A stretch of DNA of 54,489 bases, from positions 1-54,489 of the forward strand of contig JAAHGF010000039.1 of the NCBI GenBank assembly GCA_010672585.1. The letters are read 5' to 3'. Positions within the stretch are counted from its first letter, which is position 1. Every line of letters begins with the position of its first letter. The DNA is from Okeania sp. SIO1I7 (lineage in GTDB: Bacteria > Cyanobacteriota > Cyanobacteriia > Cyanobacteriales > Microcoleaceae). Both the position numbers and the translations under genes were made by a program. The notes beneath the pieces were generated by a model. It worked only from the letters and a program-made list of their open reading frames with translations, was not told the DNA's origin and searched no databases. Shown piece by piece: positions 47,984 to 54,489 of the stretch.

Positions 47984-49378
47984 ATGAATAACTTTTCCTC
48001 TCAAACTGAAAAACTTAACTTTTGGACGAAATTAGCTTATGGTGCTGGCGATCTAGGTCCAGCAATGTGTGTTAATATCCAGGTATTTTTCTTATTATTT
48101 TTCTTTACTAATGTTGCTGGTTTACCTGCTGGTATTGCGGGTAGTATTTTGATGATTGGTAAAATTTCTGATGCTATTAATGACCCGATAATTGGAGTGA
48201 TGAGCGATCGCACTGTTCATCCTTGGGGTAGACGTTATCCTTGGATGGTTTTTGGTGCTATTCCTTTTGGGATTTTATTTTTTTTGCAGTGGATAGTTCC
48301 TAGTACGAATCAGTCTTTTTTATTTTGGTACTATATAATAATTGCTATTTTATTTAATATTGCTTATACAGTTGTTAATCTTCCCTACGCTGCTCTAACT
48401 CCAGAGTTAACACAAAATTACCATGAACGAACAAGTTTAAATAGTTTCAGATTTGCTTTTTCTATTGGTGGTAGTATTTTTTCTTTGGTTCTTGCTCAAT
48501 TAATTTTTTCTCTTTTCCCAGATAATCCTATTCAACAATATTTAGTGTTGGGTATTGTCTGTGCAATAATTGCTGTTTTACCTATTTATTGGTGTTTTTT
48601 TGGGACTCGTAAACGGACACTTTCTGCTAAGAAAAAACAGGAGGAAGATAATAATACTAATTTACCTATTGTTGAACAAATTCGGGTAGCTTTTAATAAC
48701 GGTCCGTTTTTATTTGTGATTGGTATTTATCTGTGTTCTTGGTTGGGGGTGCAATTAACGGCTTCGATTTTGCCTTACTTTGTAATTAATTGGATGGGGC
48801 TACCAGAAGCGACTTTTCCTCAAGTGGCGATCGCTGTTCAAGGTACTGCTTTAACTATGTTATTTGTTTGGAGTTTTGTTAGTAAAAAACTGGGTAAGAA
48901 AGCTGTTTATTTTATGGGTGTTTGTTTGTGGATAATTGCTCAGGGCGGGTTATTTTTTGTTCAACCTGGACAGGTTGGTTTCATGTATTTTTTGGCAATA
49001 ATGGCTGGTTTTGGAGTATCAATTGCTTATTTAGTTCCTTGGTCAATGATTCCTGATGTTATTGATTTGGATGAGTTAAATACTGGGCAAAGAAGGGAGG
49101 GGATTTTTTATTCTTTTATGGTTTTTTTGCAGAAGGTAGGGTTAGCTATTGGATTGTTTTTGGTAGGGGTAGCTTTGGATATTGCTGGGTTTATTGAAAG
49201 TGTTCCTGGGGAGACTCCACCTATTCAACCGGAGTCTGCTCTTTTGGCAATTCGGGTGGCAATTGGTCCGTTACCTACTGTGTTTTTAATTGTTGGATTA
49301 TTGTTGGCTTATTTATATCCTATTACGCGGGAAGTACATGATGAAATTTTGTTGAAATTGAGGGAAAGGAAAGAATAA
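47984..49378 (+). CDS. MFS transporter of the GPH (sugar:cation symporter) family
   Basis: The product is 464 residues with about twelve membrane helices. The start LNFWTKLAYGAGDLGPAMCV, then GKISDAINDPIIGVMSDRTV, then GRRYPWMVFGAIPFG are the signature of the glycoside-pentoside-hexuronide:cation symporters (MelB-like). IPDVIDLDELNTGQRREGIF near 350-369 is the conserved second-half loop. It should import a sugar or related solute together with a cation; the substrate cannot be predicted. The start codon is served by GGAG from an M3 MITE end. No sugar-metabolism gene is adjacent. Heptamers of GGTTTTA type follow the stop. Confidence 0.9.
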   Translation: MNNFSSQTEKLNFWTKLAYGAGDLGPAMCVNIQVFFLLFFFTNVAGLPAGIAGSILMIGKISDAINDPIIGVMSDRTVHPWGRRYPWMVFGAIPFGILFFLQWIVPSTNQSFLFWYYIIIAILFNIAYTVVNLPYAALTPELTQNYHERTSLNSFRFAFSIGGSIFSLVLAQLIFSLFPDNPIQQYLVLGIVCAIIAVLPIYWCFFGTRKRTLSAKKKQEEDNNTNLPIVEQIRVAFNNGPFLFVIGIYLCSWLGVQLTASILPYFVINWMGLPEATFPQVAIAVQGTALTMLFVWSFVSKKLGKKAVYFMGVCLWIIAQGGLFFVQPGQVGFMYFLAIMAGFGVSIAYLVPWSMIPDVIDLDELNTGQRREGIFYSFMVFLQKVGLAIGLFLVGVALDIAGFIESVPGETPPIQPESALLAIRVAIGPLPTVFLIVGLLLAYLYPITREVHDEILLKLRERKE

Positions 49379-49445
49379 AAAGGTGTTAGGTTTTAGGTGG
49401 TAGGTGGTAGGTTTTAGGTTTTAGGTTTTAGGTGGAAAGTCTAAT

Positions 49446-49540
49446 AGATATCTCCAGAAAAAAGGGAATAGGGAATAGGGGGAAATAATTGATTATTTAT
49501 GCCTATAATTGATTTTATTGTTAATTGTTGGAGATGTCTA
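49446..49540. mobile_element. M3 MITE, copy 3
   Basis: AGATATCTCCAG and TTGGAGATGTCT are inverted ends flanked by AAT on both sides. Core shared with 13059 and 37705. Confidence 0.75.
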
Positions 49541-49886
49541 ATAGGCATCTGGTGAAAAATAAATAAACCTTTTAATTAGAGCAAGCTTTGGAAAGAAAAA
49601 TTTACCCTAAAAAAACATTTTTCGTGTCTTTTTAGTCAACAGATCTTACCGAAGATTTGTGGTATAAAACCTAATTAATAAATATTTGCTACAAATAGCT
49701 AGGATATTTATTAGGAGTCAACCCACCCCTAACCTCTCCCAGGAGGGGAAGTCAGGAGTCAGGAGTCATAATAAATGGCTTCAGTACCATTTTTAGGTCG
49801 TAAATCATCCTTTTCGTCAAAGGGTATATCCTGTAAAATATTTTTATTTATCTTACTACTCGTAACATTATTTTTTAAAATTGGTC

Positions 49887-49990
49887 TAAAACTTCCCTTT
49901 TTAAAGGGATAAAAAAAATAGACTATTCCTAATGTAAAGCCTCCTGATTACAGAGGTACTGATAACTGATAACTGATAACTGAAATGACC
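49887..49990. mobile_element. M5 repeat upstream of the ATPase gene
   Basis: GGTCTAAAACTTCCC through AAGCCTCCTG, ACAGAGGTACTG and (ATAACTG)n to AAATGACC; same order as the copy at 18187-18345 on the other strand. Confidence 0.65.
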
Positions 49991-50037
49991 TGTTGCCTAC
50001 TCCTGCAAAAAATCTATATCTTTTTCGGAGAAGTCTG

Positions 50038-51294
50038 ATGCTGAAACAAATAACTTTAGAAAATTGGAAAAGTTTCCGTCATGCTGAGTTATATATTGAC
50101 CCTTTAACAGTTTTAATTGGTACTAATGCTAGTGGAAAATCTAATGTTGTTGATGCTTTGGATTTTTTGAATAGTATTATGCAAGGTACTTCAGTAGAAG
50201 CAGTATTAACAGGTGATCGCTTTACTTCAGGTATTAGAGGTGGAGTTGAGTGGGCAGTTAGAAAACCTGAAACAAAATTTAGTTTTCAAGTATTAGTAGA
50301 TGGCGAAAATGAAGCGGGTGATTATCTTTATAAAATTACTATAGAAACTCAACCTACTATACAGGTAATAGATGAATATTTAACTTTGATTGATAGTCAA
50401 AAACTCTCAGATAGTAATTCATTTCAGCAACTTTTTTTTATCTCTTCAACTTTGATACCAGACGGGGTAAAGTATCAGCTTTATGAGGCAAATAAAGAAT
50501 TTATCAAAAAATTTTATCCTACTCCTAATCCTTGGTTGGGTCGTTTTACAACCAAGATTCCTTTCTATGAATTTGATGATCTTAATCAAATGATGTTTGC
50601 TCAAAGTATAGTACCAAATATCCTCAAAAAGATTTTTATTTTAAATCCCATACCTTCCCAAATGCGTGATTATTCACCTCTATCAAAAAGGTTAGAAAGA
50701 GATGGTTCTAATATTGCGGGAGTTTTAGCAGCATTACCAGAAAAACAGAAAGCTGAAGTAGAAGAATACTTATTAAAATATCTGGCAAAATTACCAGAAG
50801 GAGATATGAAAAAAGTTTGGGCTGAAACTGTAGGAAGACTAGGTCGCGATGCCATGCTTTACTGTGAAGAAATCTGGCATCCTAATCAACAATCAATGAT
50901 AGTTGATGCTTGTGGAATGTCAGATGGAACTTTACGATTTTTGGCAATTTTAACAGCTATGTTAACTCAGCCAGAAAAAAGTTTAATTGTTATAGAAGAA
51001 GTAGATAATGGTTTGCATCCTTCTCGTGCCGGATTACTTTTACAAATGTTAAGAGAAATTGGAGATCAGCGCCAAATTGATGTTTTGGTTACAACCCATA
51101 ATTCTGCTTTATTAGATGAACTAACTCCAAAATTTATTCCTTTTGTGATGGTGACTTATCGAGATAAACAAACTGGAGAAAGTCAGTTAATTCCTTTAGA
51201 GGATATTGAAGATTTACCGAAGTTAATGGCATCAGGAACTTTAGGAAAAATTGCCAGTAAGGGTTTGATTGAGAAGAGTCTCAAAGCAGATTAG
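50038..51294 (+). CDS. AAA15/21-type (ABC-like) ATPase paired with a PIN-like protein
   Basis: The product is 418 residues from the ATG at 50038, chosen because GGAG lies seven bases upstream; an upstream TTG (49993) is in repeat-derived sequence. It begins LKQITLENWKSFRHAELYID, then Walker A GTNASGKSN (about 28-36), an ABC-signature-like SDGTLRFLAIL (about 297-307), Walker B LIVIEEVDNGLHPS (about 319-332) and a switch histidine in VTTHNSALLDEL (about 351-362). This is the RecF/OLD-like ATPase fold used by many defence modules. The next gene, a PIN-like nuclease, begins five bases after its stop, so they form a two-gene unit. Defence or toxin control is inference. Confidence 0.87.
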   Translation: MLKQITLENWKSFRHAELYIDPLTVLIGTNASGKSNVVDALDFLNSIMQGTSVEAVLTGDRFTSGIRGGVEWAVRKPETKFSFQVLVDGENEAGDYLYKITIETQPTIQVIDEYLTLIDSQKLSDSNSFQQLFFISSTLIPDGVKYQLYEANKEFIKKFYPTPNPWLGRFTTKIPFYEFDDLNQMMFAQSIVPNILKKIFILNPIPSQMRDYSPLSKRLERDGSNIAGVLAALPEKQKAEVEEYLLKYLAKLPEGDMKKVWAETVGRLGRDAMLYCEEIWHPNQQSMIVDACGMSDGTLRFLAILTAMLTQPEKSLIVIEEVDNGLHPSRAGLLLQMLREIGDQRQIDVLVTTHNSALLDELTPKFIPFVMVTYRDKQTGESQLIPLEDIEDLPKLMASGTLGKIASKGLIEKSLKAD

Positions 51295-51299
51295 AAAGT

Positions 51300-51815
51300 A
51301 TGAAAAAAGTGCTAATTATTGATACTTCAATTCTCTGTGTTTATTTGGGTATACCTGGGAAGGAAACTTGTGGGTCTGAAGATAATAAATGGGATAAAGT
51401 TAAAGTCTATGAAATCTTGGAAAAAGAGGAGAAAGCAAAGACTATTTTTGTTTTACCTTTAGCCACAATTATTGAAACAGGTAATCATATTGCCCAAGCA
51501 AATAGTAAGCGTTATGAAATAGCTAAAGAATTAGGAAATTTGATGAAACTAACTGCAGATAATCAAACTCCTTGGGCAGCATTTATAGAACAGTCAAAGT
51601 TATGGGATGCAGAAAACTTGAAGCAGTTAGCTGATGAATTTCCAGATTTTGCTAGTCGAGGGTTTGCATTGGGAGATGCTACAATTAAACGGGTTGCTGA
51701 CTATTATGCTAAGTCAGGATTTGATGTAGAAATTATCACTGGAGATACAGGTTTAAAATCTTATGAACCTCCAAAACCTGAACTAATTCCTCGACGCAGA
51801 AAATACAAAAAATAA
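51300..51815 (+). CDS. PIN-like nuclease partner of the ATPase
   Basis: The product is 171 residues. Acidic residues fall where a PIN fold needs them: LIIDTSILCVYLG at the start (D about 8), ATIIETGNHIAQAN (E about 60), ALGDATIKRVADYY (D about 130) and EIITGDTGLKSYEP (D about 152). PIN proteins are metal-dependent RNases, often toxins or effectors. The basic tail RRRKYKK may touch nucleic acid. It starts five bases after the ATPase stop and surely belongs with it. It could be the effector of an ATPase-gated system. Assignment is by motif only. Confidence 0.75.
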   Translation: MKKVLIIDTSILCVYLGIPGKETCGSEDNKWDKVKVYEILEKEEKAKTIFVLPLATIIETGNHIAQANSKRYEIAKELGNLMKLTADNQTPWAAFIEQSKLWDAENLKQLADEFPDFASRGFALGDATIKRVADYYAKSGFDVEIITGDTGLKSYEPPKPELIPRRRKYKK

Positions 51816-52088
51816 AGCAACAATATTGACATTTTTTATAGATTAATTAGATTTTATTTTTAGCCATAAGTATGATAAAACTATCGTCGATCTAATATTA
51901 AGTTCGGTTAAATATTTATAATAAAAAAATGACACTTTGTAGGTTGGGTTGAGGTACGTTAGTGGAGCTTATCCGGAGGATAAACCCAACAATCATATTG
52001 TATGTGTTGGGTTGCGCGATCGCTTAATCCAACCTACTGTATTATAATAGTTGAAAAAGTTGGTTTAAAGATTCAGGAGTAAAGATGA
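51816..52088. other. Spacer with M7 element
   Basis: It contains the M7 inverted repeat (51939-52037). AGGAG at 52075-52079 serves xisH. Confidence 0.6.
51939..52037. mobile_element. M7 inverted-repeat element (MITE-like)
   Basis: GTAGGTTGGGTTGAGG and the reverse complement of TTAATCCAACCTAC are the ends, with two further internal copies of the AACCCAACA/TGTTGGGTT core. I recall this GTAGGTTGGGTT repeat as common in cyanobacteria. Confidence 0.7.
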
Positions 52089-52505
52089 ATGCCAGCTAAA
52101 GACTTCTATCACGATATAGTAAAAAATGCCTTGATTAAGGATGGATGGACGATTACTAATGACCCCTATATTTTGAGTATTGGAAAAAGAGATTTGTTTG
52201 TTGATTTGGGAGCAGACAAATTACTCTCTGCTGAAAAGGGTTTGAAAAAAATTGCTGTGGAGATTAAAAGTTTTACCAGTTTATCGCGAGTTAATGACTT
52301 AGAAAAAGCATTAGGTCAATATATTTTATACTACGATATTATACAAGATATTGAACCGGAGCGGTTACTATATTTAGCGATTACAGAAAGTATTTTCGAG
52401 GAGTTTTTTACTGAACCTATTGGTCAAATATTATTAAAAAATCAAAGGCTGAGTTTAATGACTTTTGATGCTAAACAGGAGGTTATTTGTCAATGGATAC
52501 AATAA
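52089..52505 (+). CDS. xisH: XisH family protein (fdxN element excision controlling factor-like)
   Basis: The product is 138 residues. MPAKDFYHDIVKNALIKDGW, DLGADKLLSAEKGLKKIAVE, IKSF and LGQYILYYDII are the family landmarks; the D...ExK pattern fits a PD-(D/E)XK nuclease-like fold. In Anabaena XisH and XisI are needed for excision of the fdxN element, but cyanobacteria carry many xisHI pairs without such an element, and their general role is unknown. AGGAG lies nine bases upstream of this ATG. It overlaps xisI by 13 bases. No recombinase gene is seen here. Confidence 0.93.
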   Translation: MPAKDFYHDIVKNALIKDGWTITNDPYILSIGKRDLFVDLGADKLLSAEKGLKKIAVEIKSFTSLSRVNDLEKALGQYILYYDIIQDIEPERLLYLAITESIFEEFFTEPIGQILLKNQRLSLMTFDAKQEVICQWIQ

Positions 52506-52828
52506 ATAATTATCATCAAATTATTACTAAAATTTTGGGAGAATATGCTAATTTACCTTATGCTCATGGTAACTTAGAACGAAAGTTTATTGTTGGTGAA
52601 GACCACAAAAATTATTTATTATTAACAGTAGGATATTTGAAGGGTAAAAGAGTTCATGGTTGTGTGGTTCACTTGGAAATTATTAATGAGAAAATCTGGA
52701 TTCACGAGGATGGATTAGAAGATGGAATTGCGTTAGATTTAGTTATGGCAGGTATTCCTAAAAATAAAATTGTATTAGGGTTTCATCCACCAGAGGTGCG
52801 ACATTTAACAGAATTTGCAGTGAATTAA
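52493..52828 (+). CDS. xisI: XisI family protein
   Basis: The product is 111 residues from the ATG at 52493, chosen for AGGAGG (52477-52482) ten bases upstream. It contains NYHQIITKILGEYANLPYAH, VHGCVVHLEIINEKIWIHED and a C-terminal KIVLGFHPPEVRHLTEFAV, all typical of XisI. It partners with XisH. The start codon lies inside the last codons of xisH, so translation is coupled. GAAGGAA repeats begin shortly after its stop. Confidence 0.93.
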   Translation: MDTINNYHQIITKILGEYANLPYAHGNLERKFIVGEDHKNYLLLTVGYLKGKRVHGCVVHLEIINEKIWIHEDGLEDGIALDLVMAGIPKNKIVLGFHPPEVRHLTEFAVN

Positions 52829-53286
52829 TGGTAGAAATAAGAAGGAATAAGCAAGAAGGAAGAAGGGGTTGATTTTGAAAAAAAGGGAAAAACGATAGAG
52901 ATAACTATCTAAAATTAACTGGGACCGCTATTTTTCAGGATTCTTTTTTCACCCTTGGTACAACAGGCAATGAAGACATAAATCTTTGAAGACTTTTACT
53001 GAAGCAATGGATGCTTTTCGTACAGTTATTTCTTTCCGTTTTTTTCGATTGATTGATTAATAATACTGATTTATTTACCTCTGATATCAAATCCGGTTAA
53101 TTGCACATAAAATCCTGTTATATAATATCTGTCTATTAATTCTATAAATCTATTAATTCTATAAATACTTCAATATTTAATCTCCCCTAACTCCCCTACT
53201 CCCCTACTCCCCTACTCCCCTACTCCCCTACTCTCCTACTCCCCTACTCCCCTACTCCCCTACTCCCCTACTCCCCTACTTCCCCC
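52829..53286. other. Spacer with M9 repeat end and CTACTCCC octamers
   Basis: GAAGGAA-type heptamers near 52840-52868; an M9-like end (52889-52962); AT-rich sequence; then about twelve CCTACTCC octamers (53183-53283) that reach the stop of the SH3 gene. No gene is seen. Confidence 0.6.
53183..53283. repeat. CCTACTCC octamer tandem repeat
   Basis: About twelve units of CTACTCCC with few changes, directly downstream of the minus-strand SH3 gene. Confidence 0.9.
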
Positions 53287-53967
53287 TTAATCACACTCCA
53301 CTAAATTACCAGCAGAAACAAACCCTGACAAAGGAGAAGTAATTTCTACCCACTTACGTTTTTCTCCATTTCGGTCGGGAATTAAACGATAATTTTCCAC
53401 AAGGGTAAGCTGACTATCAACAGGAACTTTTCCTTTATATTCGGATCGTCTAGTAGCATTTGTCCGCACTGCTAAACCCCGTGGTGCTTTTTTACTATCA
53501 ATTTGACGACATAAATTTCGATCTACTTGTGATGTGGACTCTGTCGGAGAAGGTGTTTCTGTGGGCAAATTATCAATAGAAGTATTTTGATCGGAAGGTT
53601 CCGTTGGAGTTTCTGCTGCTACTTCAGAACATTCTATTAAATTATTTTCATTGCCTGGAAAACCTCTAGACACAAACCCTGAAATAGGAGCAGTAATTTC
53701 TACCCAAGTTCGACCTGCTGGACCTCTAATATTGCGATAACCCTCTATTAATTTCACTTGTTGATTTGCATCTACAGTACCTACTGTGGGAGAATTTGGG
53801 GTTGGTCTTTTTTGAACGATTAAACCTTGTTCGTCATTAACTTGACGACATAAACTAGCAGTTTCTTGAGATACTTGAGCTATTTTAATAGTTGTAGCGA
53901 TCGCTCTTTTGGGAACACCGAGGGCGATCGTTAGTATTAATGTTAGCAATGCAACTGGTTGACGCAT
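53287..53967 (-). CDS. Exported protein with two bacterial SH3 domains
   Basis: The product is 226 residues. A signal peptide is likely (about 1-25, PVALLTLILTIALGVPKRAI). Two SH3b-like units follow: about 38-113 (LCRQVNDEQGLIVQKRPTPN to WVEITAPISGFVSRGF) and about 152-225 (LCRQIDSKKAPRGLAVRTNA to WVEITSPLSGFVSAGN), joined by a polar linker rich in T, S, P and E. Such domains bind peptidoglycan or cell-wall peptides in the periplasm. The repeated unit is a clear internal duplication. There are two HIP1-like sites near the start. Function beyond wall association is not known; no operon partner is seen. Confidence 0.85.
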   Translation of the reverse strand: MRQPVALLTLILTIALGVPKRAIATTIKIAQVSQETASLCRQVNDEQGLIVQKRPTPNSPTVGTVDANQQVKLIEGYRNIRGPAGRTWVEITAPISGFVSRGFPGNENNLIECSEVAAETPTEPSDQNTSIDNLPTETPSPTESTSQVDRNLCRQIDSKKAPRGLAVRTNATRRSEYKGKVPVDSQLTLVENYRLIPDRNGEKRKWVEITSPLSGFVSAGNLVECD

Positions 53968-54285
53968 ATTTACTTTCGGCGTTTCTGAATAGCGTGTATG
54001 ATATTAATCTTAATTACTTAGGAGTCAGTCCTCAGGAGTCAGGAGGAAATAGAATCACAAAGACTTAGCAATAAGTGTAGTAGCGCGTCAAGCTTGAAAT
54101 AGTGTTTTAGGAAAATTCTCCAAACCTTAGTCATAGCAAGAATTATACTAAAAAATTTGGCGTTGGTGAATTAAGGTATGATTTGAGAAAAGAGCGATCG
54201 CTAATTATAGCAATGAGCGCTGGTGTATTTACATACTACTATTGTATTTAAAATAGTACAAAGCCCTGCTACATGACAGATATTT
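53968..54285. other. Spacer with an extra copy of the terminal repeat end
   Basis: GGCGTTGGTGAATTAAGGTA (54159) and the next bases to GCGATCGCT repeat the element end seen at 54286, 127 bases apart and in the same orientation. GGAGTCA heptamers near 54020-54042. No gene. Confidence 0.6.
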
Positions 54286-54489
54286 GGCGTTGGTGAATTA
54301 AGGTATGATTTGAGAAAAGAGCGGTCGCTGCTAATATCTATAGAACCCCTGAGTGGTATCTTTTGAAGAAAAGGTATACTTAGTTAGTCATAGAGCTGGC
54401 GTTGTGCCCACAGCGTACGCCAATTATCATCAACAACAGTTGGGTAAATGCCAGCCTTCAAACAGTTTGACAGACTTCGAATAGGTCTT
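54286..54489 (-). mobile_element. 3' end of a multicopy element, inverted copy of the window's left end
   Basis: Bases 54325-54489 are the exact reverse complement of 1-165 and 54286-54310 of 180-204. The probable element end is GGCGTTGGTGAATTAAGG. See the left copy for interpretation. Confidence 0.6.
54384..54488 (-). CDS. C-terminal fragment of a probable transposase (partial)
   Basis: Mirror copy of the frame at 2-106: 34 residues ending LWAQRQLYD, entering from the right edge of the window. The two copies are identical, as expected for recent copies of one mobile element. The family is not recognised. Confidence 0.4.
   Translation of the reverse strand, partial: RPIRSLSNCLKAGIYPTVVDDNWRTLWAQRQLYD

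Larger units (their letters stand above)
49379..50037. other. Spacer with M3 and M5 repeats
   Basis: GGTTTTA/GGTAGGT heptamers (49382-49435); M3 MITE (49446-49540); a repeat starting ATAAATATTTGCTACAAA (about 49679); CCACCCCTAACCTCTCCCAG (49722); M5 copy (49887-49990) ending CTGAAATGACC. GGAG at 50027-50030 serves the ATPase. Confidence 0.6.

Noticed and set aside
49993-50037. An upstream TTG start for the ATPase gene
   Set aside because: The extra 15 residues come from repeat-flanking DNA; the ATG at 50038 has a good GGAG and starts directly before the conserved ATPase N-terminus.
52089-52828. An fdxN-type excisable element
   Set aside because: xisHI are present but no recombinase gene and no matching attachment sites are seen; such pairs are common in cyanobacteria.

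Overview
The window looks like the chromosome of a filamentous, probably marine, non-heterocystous cyanobacterium of the Trichodesmium/Okeania/Moorena sort. The organism call is inference. It rests on a beta-carboxysome operon (ccmK2-K1-L-M-N and nearby ccmO), an NdhF of CO2-uptake type, XisH/XisI, a PEP-CTERM protein, HIP1 octamers (GCGATCGC), low GC, roughly two-thirds coding density, and very many short mobile repeats and heptamer tandem repeats.

Layout. 1-204 and 54286-54489 are inverted copies of one repeat, probably the 3' end of an insertion sequence. 0.2-2.1 kb is repeat-filled spacer. 2.1-5.2 kb holds a small membrane protein and a frameshifted, truncated STAND (NB-ARC) ATPase gene. 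5.4-8.4 kb holds three small proteins and an AAA ATPase that share one C-terminal motif. 8.7-14.7 kb has two DUF697-type GTPases on the minus strand, separated by a decayed gene and a 1.5-kb higher-order tandem repeat. 15.6-22.8 kb is minus strand: a thioredoxin-fold protein, a PAS histidine kinase, and a three-gene operon of a coiled-coil protein, a large OmpA/BON/roadblock-like protein and a Rab-like GTPase. 23.0-26.0 kb holds a tnpB element and a PEP-CTERM protein. 26.5-32.4 kb is housekeeping and membrane genes (HTTM protein, gatB, TVP38/VTT protein, secreted protein). 33.1-35.7 kb is a PhoX-like phosphatase behind a PHO-box array. 36.1-37.6 kb is a small gene split by a second tnpB element. 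37.9-47.6 kb is the carbon-concentrating region. 48-54 kb holds an MFS/GPH transporter, an ATPase-PIN pair, xisHI and an SH3 protein.

How the genes work together. The ccm genes build the carboxysome: CcmK/O/L form the shell, CcmM organises Rubisco, and CcmN links core to shell. NdhF belongs to a CO2-hydrating NDH-1 complex, but the usual ndhD/cup partners are not next to it. The PhoX-like protein would release phosphate under Pho control. The GTPase/AAA/STAND-rich block at 3.8-22.7 kb looks like an accessory signalling or membrane-organisation region whose function I cannot assign.

The most notable points are the shared C-terminal motif across four neighbouring proteins, the tandem array that contains copies of a GTPase gene's 3' end, several MITE families with clear target duplications (one IS66-like, 8 bp), and many genes whose starts, stops or ribosome binding sites lie in repeat DNA.
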